Origin: Oscillospiraceae bacterium
GTDB taxonomy: Bacteria; Bacillota; Clostridia; Oscillospirales; Acutalibacteraceae
Direction of reading: 5' to 3'
NCBI GenBank assembly: GCA_003499325.1
Contig: DNIP01000104.1
Coordinates: forward strand, 1 to 8,422
DNA: 8,422 nucleotides
The position numbers were made by a program, and so were the translations under genes. Of the stretch, positions 1-5,693 are shown one piece after another. A model generated the notes under the pieces. That model had not been told where the DNA came from, ran no database searches, and saw nothing but the letters and a program-made list of their open reading frames with translations. The first letter of the stretch is position 1. The number at the start of each line of letters is the position of its first letter.

Positions 1-418
1 CGGGGAACAGCGTGAGAAAACGCTTGGAGAGGAACACCGGATCGGCGTTGCCGTCGTCGCTCTTCTTGGTTTTCTTCGCCTGCTTGACCTTCTTCACGGC
101 GCTGGGCGCAGAGATCGCGTCACAAAAGTCGTTCGCGATGGAGCTCGCTTCCTTCATGGTGTCGCGCTCAGGGTCGAACATCCATGTCGCGAGGGTCTTC
201 CAGTTGTTGTCGGGACCCTCGTCGGTCATCGCACATTCACGCAGCAGGGTGTGCTGTCTGTCCTTATAATAGATAACGGAGTACGCCATGGTCTCGGAGG
301 TATACAGCGATACCAGCTCGTTGTCGTTCCCCGAGGTGATCTTCTGACGCGTAAAGCCCTGGGGCTGTAACGCCGCCTCTACCTTATCCGAAATATGTCC
401 GAATGCCTGATCCAGCAT
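1..418 (-). CDS. Hypothetical protein, 5' part only (runs off left edge)
   Basis: An open frame without stops runs leftward from ATG 418 to the window edge, giving 139 codons of an incomplete protein that begins MLDQAFGHISDKVEAALQPQ. A good ribosome binding site (AAAGGA, about nine bases before the ATG) and a promoter at 509-537 support the start. The visible part is soluble, with no signal peptide or membrane segment. It reads as a compact mixed alpha/beta domain (residues 1-105) followed by a short Lys-rich stretch near residues 109-120 (VKKVKQAKKTKKSDD) that looks like an inter-domain linker before a second domain starting DPVFLSKRFL. I do not recognise a catalytic motif and assign no function; it resembles lineage-restricted conserved hypotheticals of Ruminococcus-like bacteria. 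It is divergent from murI and shares an intergenic region with it. Confidence 0.75.
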   Translation of the reverse strand, partial: MLDQAFGHISDKVEAALQPQGFTRQKITSGNDNELVSLYTSETMAYSVIYYKDRQHTLLRECAMTDEGPDNNWKTLATWMFDPERDTMKEASSIANDFCDAISAPSAVKKVKQAKKTKKSDDGNADPVFLSKRFLTLFP

Positions 419-448
419 GATTATCATTCCTTTTTCTTCATTCTGTAG

Positions 449-485
449 GGGAGGGGCTTGCTCCTCCCGCTAAAATCGGGCGTGA
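449..485. repeat. REP-like palindromic pair in the 5' leader of the left gene
   Basis: GGGAGG (449-454) pairs with CCTCCC (463-468), and a smaller CCCG/CGGG hairpin follows within 466-480. Both lie in the predicted 5' untranslated leader of the leftward gene. There is no U-run, so it is not an intrinsic terminator for either strand. The GC-rich palindrome in otherwise AT-rich intergenic DNA resembles dispersed REP-type units. Whether it is repeated elsewhere in the genome cannot be seen from this window. Confidence 0.3.
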
Positions 486-508
486 GCAGAACCTCCGCAA
501 TTATATGT

Positions 509-537
509 ATTATACATGAAACAAAGGAATAATGCAA
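509..537 (-). promoter_or_regulatory. Sigma-A type promoter of the left hypothetical gene
   Basis: Read on the minus strand there is TTGCAT (532-537), a 17-bp spacer and a perfect TATAAT (509-514). Transcription would begin near 502 and leave a leader of about 85 nt containing the palindrome at 449-485. Confidence 0.65.
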
Positions 538-551
538 GCGAAATTTTGTTA

Positions 552-580
552 TTGCATGGGATAACGGTTTGTGGTATTAT
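552..580 (+). promoter_or_regulatory. Probable promoter of the murI-ywiB-argS-plsC unit
   Basis: TTGCAT (552-557), a 17-bp spacer and TATTAT (575-580) form a plausible sigma-A promoter. A second TATAAT sits at 582-587 but has no -35 at the right distance. The -35 hexamer is the mirror image of the one used by the leftward promoter (ATGCAA at 532-537), with 14 bp between them, so the two promoters are back to back. The start point would be near 587-594, just ahead of the repeat element at 602. Confidence 0.5.
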
Positions 581-601
581 ATATAATGTATATGTATGTA
601 A

Positions 602-792
602 TGAGGAGTTAGGAGTGAGGAGTTAGGAGTTGCTTGATACTTGTGTTGGATATGCTCCGCATCAAAAGCAACCATCCCATGATAAAACAGACTCGGACAC
701 GTGTGTCGAATACTCGTATCCCACTGTCCCCCTACCGCAAACATTACATCGAATGTCATTAACTCCTCACTCCTAACTCCTCACTCCTAACT
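602..792. repeat. MITE-like element with inverted heptamer-repeat arms
   Basis: The left arm (603-631) is built from degenerate 7-mers of the type GAGTTAG/GAGTGAG. The right arm (761-791) is the same array in inverse orientation, matching over at least 20 contiguous bases in the best register. Between the arms, GTTGCTTGAT (629-638) pairs with ATCAAAAGCAAC (661-672) apart from a 2-nt bulge. There is no transposase. The element lies between the murI promoter and the murI ribosome binding site, so its arms would form a long hairpin in the murI leader RNA. The left arm is rich in GGAG, which resembles Shine-Dalgarno sequence. The nature of the element is inferred; copy number elsewhere is unknown. 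Confidence 0.6.
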
Positions 793-811
793 AGATCGAG
801 GTTTGATAAAT

Positions 812-1630
812 ATGAACACCAAACAATCCCCTATCGGCGTTTTTGACTCGGGACTCGGCGGACTGACCGCTGTGCGCGAGATCCAGCAGATCATGCCGCA
901 GGAAGATATCGTCTACTTTGGCGACACGGGACGCGTGCCCTATGGCAGCAAGAGCCGCGACGCCATCAATAAATACGCCCGACAGGACGCACGGTTTCTC
1001 AAGAAGATGGGCGTGAAGCTCATCGTCGCCGCGTGCGGCACCGTCAGCTCGGTCGCGCCCGATCTCAGCGAGGAGCTCGGTCTCCCCTACACGGGCGTGG
1101 TGAATCCCACCTGCTTCACCGCGGCAAGGGTCACCAAAAACGGCAAAATCGGCGTGATCGGCACCGCCGCGACCATCAACTCCCACAGCTACAAGCGCAG
1201 GATCACCGAGAAGCACCCCGAGTTCGAGGTGTACGAGCAGCACTGTCAGCTCTTTGTGTCCTTTGTGGAGAACGGACTGGTCGATCCCGATGACGAGCTT
1301 GTACAGCTCATGGTGCGCCGCTACATGGCGCCCTTCAAGGAGAGCGGCGTTGATACCATGATCCTCGGCTGTACCCACTTTCCGCTGCTCGCCGACGCGA
1401 TCCGCCGCGAGATGGGCGACGGCGTGACCCTGATCGACTCGGGCAAGGAGACCGCGATCTATACGCAGAAGATCCTGCGAGAAGCCGATCTTTTGCGCGA
1501 CGATGACCACAAGGGCGAATCGAACTACTATGTCAGCGACACTCCCGCGGACTTTGAGAAATACGCCGAGCTGTTCTTGAAAAACAGCCCCCACAACCAC
1601 GTAGAACACATCAACATCGAGGAGTACTGA
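812..1630 (+). CDS. murI: Glutamate racemase
   Basis: MurI interconverts L- and D-glutamate in the cytoplasm and supplies D-Glu for the peptidoglycan stem peptide. The 272-residue length is typical of the family. Visible motifs are GVFDSGLGG (residues 9-17, with Asp12/Ser13), YFGDTGRVPYGSKS (35-48), the first catalytic cysteine at Cys75 in AACGTVSS, and the second at Cys187 in LGCTHFP with His189. The residue after Cys75 is Gly, where most MurI proteins have Asn (CNTA). A TTG at 803 extends the frame, but GAGG at 798-801 lies only one base before it and ten bases before ATG 812, so ATG 812 is preferred. This is the first gene of a rightward run with ywiB, argS and an acyltransferase. Its leader carries the inverted-repeat element at 602-792, which could influence expression. 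Confidence 0.95.
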   Translation: MNTKQSPIGVFDSGLGGLTAVREIQQIMPQEDIVYFGDTGRVPYGSKSRDAINKYARQDARFLKKMGVKLIVAACGTVSSVAPDLSEELGLPYTGVVNPTCFTAARVTKNGKIGVIGTAATINSHSYKRRITEKHPEFEVYEQHCQLFVSFVENGLVDPDDELVQLMVRRYMAPFKESGVDTMILGCTHFPLLADAIRREMGDGVTLIDSGKETAIYTQKILREADLLRDDDHKGESNYYVSDTPADFEKYAELFLKNSPHNHVEHINIEEY

Positions 1631-1667
1631 TACAGCTCCTTCATAAAACTATTCATAAAGGATTCGT

Positions 1668-2105
1668 ATGATGGAAGAAAGATATATCATCACCGTCGTC
1701 GGCAAGCAGACCGTTGACGGTGAGTCGGACAAGATCGAGGTATTCACCGCAGGGGATATGACCGTCGAGGACGGCAAAATCACGATCACCTACCCCGAAT
1801 ATCCCGAGGATCGTCCCGAGCTGAAAACCGAAACCACCGTCACGCTGGAAAACGGCGTGCTGTCGATCGACCGACAGGGCGAGATGAGCAGTCATTTGAT
1901 CTTAGAGAAGGGCAAGCGCCACGAATGTCTGTACCACACCCCGATGGGTCAGATGTTCATCGGCATCTTCACCGATGAGATCAAAACCGATCTGAGCGAG
2001 CACGGCGGCGAGATCACCGCGGCATATCAGCTCGATTTCAACCGCACCGTCGTCAGCTACAACGAATTCTATATTTCTGTGAAAGAAAATAATCATATCA
2101 ATTAA
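1668..2105 (+). CDS. ywiB: DUF1934 (YwiB-like) small beta-barrel protein
   Basis: This 145-residue cytoplasmic protein is made mostly of short alternating beta-strands, with no signal peptide or membrane segment. Its size, its strand pattern (ITVVGKQTVDGESDKIEV, then ITITYPEYPED, then TTVTLENGVLSIDRQG) and the ending around LDFNRTVVSYNEFYISVKE fit the DUF1934 family, a calycin-like barrel typified by B. subtilis YwiB. The biochemical role of the family is not established. The gene sits 37 nt after murI and 34 nt before argS; ywiB next to argS is a conserved Firmicute arrangement and supports the assignment. Two ATGs are adjacent (1668 and 1671). AAAGGA at 1657-1662 is 5 nt from the first and 8 nt from the second, so the protein could start one codon later. 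Confidence 0.8.
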   Translation: MMEERYIITVVGKQTVDGESDKIEVFTAGDMTVEDGKITITYPEYPEDRPELKTETTVTLENGVLSIDRQGEMSSHLILEKGKRHECLYHTPMGQMFIGIFTDEIKTDLSEHGGEITAAYQLDFNRTVVSYNEFYISVKENNHIN

Positions 2106-2139
2106 CTCAAAGGTTACTATACAGCAAAGGAAAATACTT

Positions 2140-3876
2140 ATGTCTAAAACAAACACCAATGTCACCGAAAACCTGAGAAAACAGATCGAAGCCGCCATTA
2201 CCGCGGCGATGGAGCAGGGCGCTCTGCCCAAGGGCGAGATCCCGAGCTTTGTCATCGAAGAGCCCGCCGACCGCTCCCACGGCGATATCGCCACCAATGT
2301 CGCGATGGCAGGCGCGCGCATATTCCGCATGGCGCCCGTCAAGGCGGCACAGATCATCCTTGATCACATCGATCTTGAAAATTCTTTTATCGAAAAATGC
2401 GAGATCGCGGGTCCCGGCTTCATCAACTTCTTTTTGAGCAAGCGCTATCTTGCCGCCGTACTCCGTGAGATCGAGAACGAGGGCGAGCACTACGGCGAGA
2501 GCGGCTACGGTCAGGGCAAGAAGGTCATGGTCGAGTTCGTCTCCGCCAATCCGACAGGCCCCATGCACCTGGGCAACGCCAGAGGCGGCGCGCTGGGCGA
2601 TTGCCTTGCCGCCGTACTGGACAAGGCGGGCTATCAGGCATACCGCGAGTTCTACGTCAACGACGCGGGCAACCAGATCGAGAAGTTTGCCGCTTCGCTT
2701 GAAGCGCGTTATATGCAGCTGTTCGATGAAAGCTTCCCCTTCCCCGAGGACGGCTATCAGGGCGCGGATATCACCGAGCGTGCCGAGCAGTTCAAGGAGG
2801 AATTCGGCGGCAGTCTGACCTCTGTGACAAGCGAAGAACGCCGCAAGGCGCTGGTCGATTTTGCCCTGCCGCGCAACATCAAGCGCATGCAGGATGACAT
2901 GGCGAAGTACAAGATCAACTTTGACAACTGGTTCATGGAGAGCACCCTGCACGACAGCGGCGCGGTCAAGGCGGTGGTCGATACCCTCACCGAAAAAGGG
3001 CTGACCTATGAAAAGGACGGCGCGATCTGGTATAAGAACAAGGAGATTTGCACCGAGATTTTGCTCAATCAAGGCAAGAAACAGGATTATATTGACAAAT
3101 TAGAATTAAAAGATGACGTCCTGATCCGCTCCAACGGCAACCCCACCTACTTTGCCGCCGACATCGCCTATCACAAGAATAAATTCGACCGCGGCTTTGA
3201 ACAGCTCATCAACGTCTGGGGCGCCGACCACCACGGCCATGTCATGCGCCTTAAGGGCGCGATGAACGCCATCGGCTATGACGGCGACAAGCTCGATATT
3301 CTCTTGATGCAGCTGGTCAAGCTCGTCCGCGACGGACAGATCGTCACCATGAGTAAGCGTACCGGCAAGGCGATCCAGCTGCGCGACCTGCTCGACGAGG
3401 TTCCCGTAGACAGCGCGCGCTTCATCTTCAACACCCGTGAAGCCACCACCCAGATGGACTTTGACCTCGACCTCGCGATCCAGCAGGACAGCCAGAACCC
3501 AGTTTACTACGTCCAGTACGCTCACGCGCGTATCTGCTCGATCCTGCGCAATCTGGAAGCGGAGGGCATCGCGGCACGCTCCTGCACCGAGGAGGAATTA
3601 TGCTTGCTCGGCGCTCCCGAGGAGATCGAGCTAATCCATCTGCTCTCGTCCTTTGACAGCGAGATCATCGCCGCCGCGCGCGACTATGACCCCACCAAGA
3701 TCACCAAGTACGTCACCAATGTCGCGACCTACTTCCACAAGTTCTACAACGCCTGCCGTGTCAAATGTGACGACGAAAAGCTGATGCAGGCGCGTTTGAG
3801 CCTGTGCATCGCGACCAAGACGGTCATCAAGAACGTGCTCGATATGTTCAGTATCACCTGCCCCGACAGAATGTAA
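2140..3876 (+). CDS. argS: Arginyl-tRNA synthetase
   Basis: ArgS is a class I aminoacyl-tRNA synthetase that attaches arginine to tRNA-Arg using ATP. The 578-residue length is normal. In order there is an N-terminal Add-1/tRNA-binding domain (about 5-105, ending GPGFINFFLS), the catalytic Rossmann fold opening with VEFVSANPTGPMHLGN (the HIGH motif is H143-L-G-N146), WGADHHGH (360-367), the KMSKS equivalent TMSKR (403-407), and a C-terminal DALR anticodon-binding domain beginning near QNPVYYVQYAHARI (about 452) and ending PDRM. The last His of HIGH is Asn here, a substitution tolerated in class I enzymes. AAAGGA at 2126-2131 is 8 nt before ATG 2140. The gene is co-oriented with ywiB and the downstream acyltransferase. 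Confidence 0.97.
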   Translation: MSKTNTNVTENLRKQIEAAITAAMEQGALPKGEIPSFVIEEPADRSHGDIATNVAMAGARIFRMAPVKAAQIILDHIDLENSFIEKCEIAGPGFINFFLSKRYLAAVLREIENEGEHYGESGYGQGKKVMVEFVSANPTGPMHLGNARGGALGDCLAAVLDKAGYQAYREFYVNDAGNQIEKFAASLEARYMQLFDESFPFPEDGYQGADITERAEQFKEEFGGSLTSVTSEERRKALVDFALPRNIKRMQDDMAKYKINFDNWFMESTLHDSGAVKAVVDTLTEKGLTYEKDGAIWYKNKEICTEILLNQGKKQDYIDKLELKDDVLIRSNGNPTYFAADIAYHKNKFDRGFEQLINVWGADHHGHVMRLKGAMNAIGYDGDKLDILLMQLVKLVRDGQIVTMSKRTGKAIQLRDLLDEVPVDSARFIFNTREATTQMDFDLDLAIQQDSQNPVYYVQYAHARICSILRNLEAEGIAARSCTEEELCLLGAPEEIELIHLLSSFDSEIIAAARDYDPTKITKYVTNVATYFHKFYNACRVKCDDEKLMQARLSLCIATKTVIKNVLDMFSITCPDRM

Positions 3877-3889
3877 GCCGCGGCTTTTT
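3875..3889 (+). terminator. Weak terminator-like hairpin at the argS stop codon
   Basis: The 12-bp palindrome at 3875-3886 overlaps the argS stop codon and runs into five T residues (3885-3889). Folded as a hairpin it has only a 4-bp stem and a CGCG loop, so at best it causes partial termination before the acyltransferase gene. Confidence 0.25.
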
Positions 3890-3952
3890 GTTCACCCTCC
3901 CCAACCCTGTGCGATCCTCCTTTGGCGATCGCCGTCAGAAAGTGTATCCGAT

Positions 3953-4732
3953 ATGAAACTAAGCTACATCTATTATAAGATCATCCGCGGCGTTGCGCGC
4001 GTCCTGTTCCTGCCCCCCGCAAAAACGGTGTATGAGGAACAACCCGATGAACCCGCCGTATTCGTCTGCAATCATTCCGCGATCCGCGGGCCCGTCATGA
4101 TGACGCTCGACTTCAAGCCAAAGCACCAGTCATGGGCAATCGGCTGTGCGATGGACAGCAAGAAGGCGGTCAACTACGCCTACCATGATGTGTTCTTCGC
4201 CAACGCCCGCAAAGGCAAATGGTTCTGGCGCTTTCTGTCGCGCATCGTCGCCAAGGGACTGCCGCCCCTTTTGCACTACTCAAACACCATCCCCGTCTAT
4301 CACGACACGCGGATCATCCAGACGTTCAAGCAGAGCATCCGTGCGCTCACGGACGGCGACCATCTGGTGATCTTCGCTGAATCGCCCAAGCGGTTCTCGA
4401 AGTTCATCAACGAGCTGCAGCCCGGCTTTGTCGATATCGCCCGCCTGTACTACCGCAAAACAAAAAAGACGCTCAAATTCTTCCCCGTGTATCTCGAGAA
4501 GAAAAACGCGGTCATCTCCGTCGGCAAGCCGATCGCCTACGATCCCGCGCAATCGCTCGATGAACAGCGCGAGAAGATCGTTAGCTATCTGCGCGACAAC
4601 ATCGACCGCCTCGGCAGAGCGCTGCCCAAGCACAAGCCCGTCAGCTTCATGCAGCCGCGCTGGTACACCGCCTACGGTCAGTATGAGGAGGACGTCGCCG
4701 GTTACTGGAATATGATAGAGAATAATGAGTGA
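3953..4732 (+). CDS. PlsC-like lysophospholipid acyltransferase, divergent
   Basis: This 259-residue protein has the layout of the PlsC/LPLAT acyltransferase superfamily, whose members transfer an acyl chain to a lysophospholipid at the membrane. The motif-I equivalent is VCNHSAIRGP (N40, H41), followed by a motif-II-like NTIPVYHDTR (111-120) and a motif-III-like VIFAESPKRFSKF (139-151). Canonical motif I is NHxxxxD; here the Asp position is Gly46 followed by Pro, and motif III has FAES in place of the usual FPEGTRS. The N-terminus (residues 1-20) is amphipathic to hydrophobic and could associate with the membrane; there is no signal peptide. The exact substrate is unknown. The start is ATG 3953, 76 nt after argS, and its ribosome binding site is weak, hinting at low translation or coupling to upstream transcription. 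It is the last gene before the terminator at 4759. Confidence 0.75.
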   Translation: MKLSYIYYKIIRGVARVLFLPPAKTVYEEQPDEPAVFVCNHSAIRGPVMMTLDFKPKHQSWAIGCAMDSKKAVNYAYHDVFFANARKGKWFWRFLSRIVAKGLPPLLHYSNTIPVYHDTRIIQTFKQSIRALTDGDHLVIFAESPKRFSKFINELQPGFVDIARLYYRKTKKTLKFFPVYLEKKNAVISVGKPIAYDPAQSLDEQREKIVSYLRDNIDRLGRALPKHKPVSFMQPRWYTAYGQYEEDVAGYWNMIENNE

Positions 4733-4758
4733 GGATTACAACAGCATAAGATAAGCAA

Positions 4759-4795
4759 GAGCAGTCAGGCACAACGCCCGACTGCTCGTTTTTAT
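4759..4795 (+). terminator. Intrinsic terminator of the murI-to-acyltransferase unit
   Basis: GAGCAGTC (4759-4766) pairs with GACTGCTC (4780-4787). The stem continues past one A/C mismatch with GGC/GCC around an ACAAC loop and is followed by GTTTTTATTATTA. It lies 26 nt after the acyltransferase stop codon. Confidence 0.9.
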
Positions 4796-4931
4796 TATTA
4801 GAGTTCTATCTGACTCGCAAAATCATGCAGCTGTTATTCATTCTTAAGGATTCATTGAGAAAAGCCTGTCCGCTGATACTGATAATTGAAAACTGAACAA
4901 TTAAGACTGAAAAATGAAGAATGAAGAATAC
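4796..4931. other. AT-rich spacer with degenerate tandem motifs
   Basis: This gene-free stretch holds degenerate repeats of the type TGAAGAA/TGAAAA (4886-4928) with GAATGAAGAAT direct repeats. AAAAGCCTGTC at 4860-4870 is an exact 11-bp inverted match to GACAGGCTTTT at 4956-4966, inside the minus-strand terminator. The frames here that extend rightward into the tRNA region have no ribosome binding site and look spurious. Confidence 0.5.
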
Positions 4932-4972
4932 AAAGCAAAAATCCCGCCACGTTGTGACAGGCTTTTTGCTTT
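4932..4972 (-). terminator. Leftward terminator next to the duplicated tRNA 3' end
   Basis: In minus-strand RNA, AAAGCAAAAA pairs with UUUUUGCUUU (10 bp). Across a G/A mismatch the stem continues with CCUGUCAC/GUGGCGGG (8 bp including two G-U wobbles) and an AAC loop. The wobbles become A/C mismatches in plus-strand RNA, so the hairpin is built for leftward transcription. It touches the CCA of the truncated tRNA copy at 4972-4992, the same arrangement as the terminator following the intact tRNA. Confidence 0.65.
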
Positions 4973-4992
4973 GGCGGAGGACAAGAGATTCG
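4972..4992 (-). repeat. Truncated copy of the tRNA-Ser(GCT) 3' end (direct repeat)
   Basis: These 21 bases are identical to 5189-5209, the last 21 nt of tRNA-Ser(GCT) including the 3' T-arm strand, acceptor strand, discriminator G and CCA. Nothing upstream on the minus strand matches the rest of the tRNA, so this is a fragment and not a second gene. Short direct repeats of a tRNA 3' end are what tyrosine-recombinase integration or a local duplication leaves behind. Confidence 0.8.
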
Positions 4993-5152
4993 CTCAGTTT
5001 GCGGTTCCCGAATCAGCCTTCGCTATGCGCTCGGCTTCTTCGACCGCTGCACCGTTTTTCCCTTCGCTGTATCGTCCGCCGGACGCGCTCGGTCAAAACG
5101 CTCACGCCGCGTAGAACGCGACTCTCGGCTCGAATTCATATGCGCTCCAAAA
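4993..5152. other. GC-rich structured module between tRNA 3'-end repeats
   Basis: This segment has no recognisable gene. It contains several short hairpins: GATTCG/CGAATC (4987-5014), GTCC/GGAC around 5075-5085, CGCGT/ACGCG near 5109-5121, and GACCG/CGGTC arms around 5041-5095. The octamer GCGCTCGG occurs twice, near 5028 and 5086. No integrase or transposase is present. It may be a relic or non-autonomous insertion at the tRNA gene. Its composition is much more GC-rich than the AT-rich spacers on either side. Confidence 0.4.
5023..5139 (-). CDS. Possible 38-residue basic small protein (doubtful)
   Basis: Within the module, a leftward frame starts at ATG 5139 with GGAG (5145-5148) five bases upstream and ends at TAG 5023-5025. 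The predicted peptide starts MNSSRESRSTRRERFDRARP, ends KKPSA, and is strongly basic (eight Arg and four Lys against three Asp and two Glu). I recognise no family. It starts right after the tRNA terminator, so there is no obvious promoter, and the hairpins in the region may explain the sequence better than coding does. It is listed because the start signal is better than expected by chance. Confidence 0.15.
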   Translation of the reverse strand: MNSSRESRSTRRERFDRARPADDTAKGKTVQRSKKPSA

Positions 5153-5188
5153 GCAACAGCCCATACGCAAACGCGTATGGGCTGTTGC
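5149..5188 (-). terminator. Terminator of the tRNA-Ser operon
   Basis: A perfect 16-bp stem (5153-5168 with 5173-5188) closes a four-base loop. On the minus strand it begins at the base right after the tRNA CCA and is followed by TTTT (5149-5152). The T-run is short, but the stem is unusually long and stable. Confidence 0.85.
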
Positions 5189-5278
5189 TGGCGGAGGACA
5201 AGAGATTCGAACTCTCGCGCCGCGTTAGCGACCTACTCCCTTAGCAGGGGAGCCTCTTCACCACTTGAGTAATCCTCC
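5189..5278 (-). tRNA. tRNA-Ser (anticodon GCT)
   Basis: This 90-nt class II tRNA reads AGC/AGU codons. On the minus strand the acceptor stem GGAGGAT pairs with GTCCTCC (one T-G wobble), followed by discriminator G and an encoded CCA (5189-5191). The anticodon stem CTCCC/GGGAG encloses the loop CTGCTAA, with anticodon GCT at 5243-5245. The long variable arm and GTTCGAATC in the T-arm are typical of tRNA-Ser. It is the second gene of the operon, 32 nt after tRNA-Ser(TGA). Its 3' end is duplicated at 4972-4992. Confidence 0.96.
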
Positions 5279-5310
5279 ATGTATGTAAAGTAATTTACGT
5301 ATTATTTAAT

Positions 5311-5399
5311 TGGCGGAGAGAAAGGGATTCGAACCCTTGGTCCCTTGCGGGATCACTAGTTTTCAAGACTAGCTCCTTAAACCACTCGGACATCTCTCC
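5311..5399 (-). tRNA. tRNA-Ser (anticodon TGA)
   Basis: This 89-nt class II tRNA reads UCA and, by wobble, other UCN codons. The acceptor stem GGAGAGA pairs with TCTCTCC, followed by discriminator G and encoded CCA (5311-5313). The anticodon stem CTAGT/ACTAG encloses CTTGAAA with anticodon TGA at 5363-5365. The long variable arm contains a CCC/GGG hairpin (TCCCGCAAGGGA), and the T-loop is GGTTCGAATCC. It is the promoter-proximal gene of the operon. Confidence 0.97.
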
Positions 5400-5413
5400 A
5401 TAAAGCAAGTAAA

Positions 5414-5442
5414 ATTTTATCACAACCGCGTAAAAATGTCAA
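5414..5442 (-). promoter_or_regulatory. Strong promoter of the tRNA-Ser operon
   Basis: On the minus strand there is a perfect TTGACA (5437-5442), a 17-bp spacer ending TGTGA, and TAAAAT (5414-5419). Transcription would start near 5407, only a few bases before the tRNA-Ser(TGA) 5' end at 5399, as expected for a stable-RNA promoter. Confidence 0.9.
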
Positions 5443-5561
5443 GCGCTTTTGCAGAAATAAACCGATAAACCTCCCCGACCGACTCACACGGAGTGATTTG
5501 TTCCCGAATATGAATCCAATCAAGAAACCTTGCTATGACCGTCACATAAACGGGGCAATAA

Positions 5562-5688
5562 AATGTCATTCTGAGGCATCGCCGAAGAATCTTATAGTGT
5601 GCACTTTCCGTCAGATGACACATGATAGGTGTTACATAATCGGATGACTTGCGCTGTAAGATCCTTCGCTAAAGCTCAGGATGACATT
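5562..5688. repeat. MITE-like dispersed repeat with about 31-bp imperfect inverted ends
   Basis: The left end (5564-5594) begins TGTCATTCTGAGGCATCG and ends GAATCTTA. The right end (5657-5686) read in reverse begins TGTCATCCTGAGCTTTAG and ends GGATCTTA, so the ends are imperfect inverted repeats enclosing about 62 bp. The TGTCATYCTGAG…GAAGRATCT signature is one I associate with small dispersed elements in Firmicutes genomes; copy number here is unknown. There is no coding capacity. A short leftward frame that spans it also covers the tRNA promoter and is not credible. The neighbouring stretch 5443-5561 shows nothing else I can name. Confidence 0.65.
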
Positions 5689-5693
5689 ACTGA

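Noticed and set aside
577..759. Leftward 60-codon frame inside the repeat element at 602-792
   Set aside because: Its start signal is supplied by the GGAG-containing repeat arm itself, its C-terminus is encoded by the opposite arm, and no domain is recognisable. It is best explained by the repeat structure.
3911..3933. GCGATC repeats and a GGCGATCGCC palindrome after argS
   Set aside because: It is a single occurrence with a small hairpin and no U-run; nothing supports a function or HIP1-type repeat in this genome.
4914..5244. Two rightward frames across the tRNA-fragment region
   Set aside because: They read antisense through the minus-strand terminator, the tRNA fragment, the hairpin module and, in one case, tRNA-Ser(GCT). 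No ribosome binding site or known domain supports them.
5420..5623. Leftward 67-codon frame between the MITE-like repeat and the tRNA promoter
   Set aside because: It starts inside the repeat and ends across the -35/-10 region of the tRNA operon. No domain is seen.
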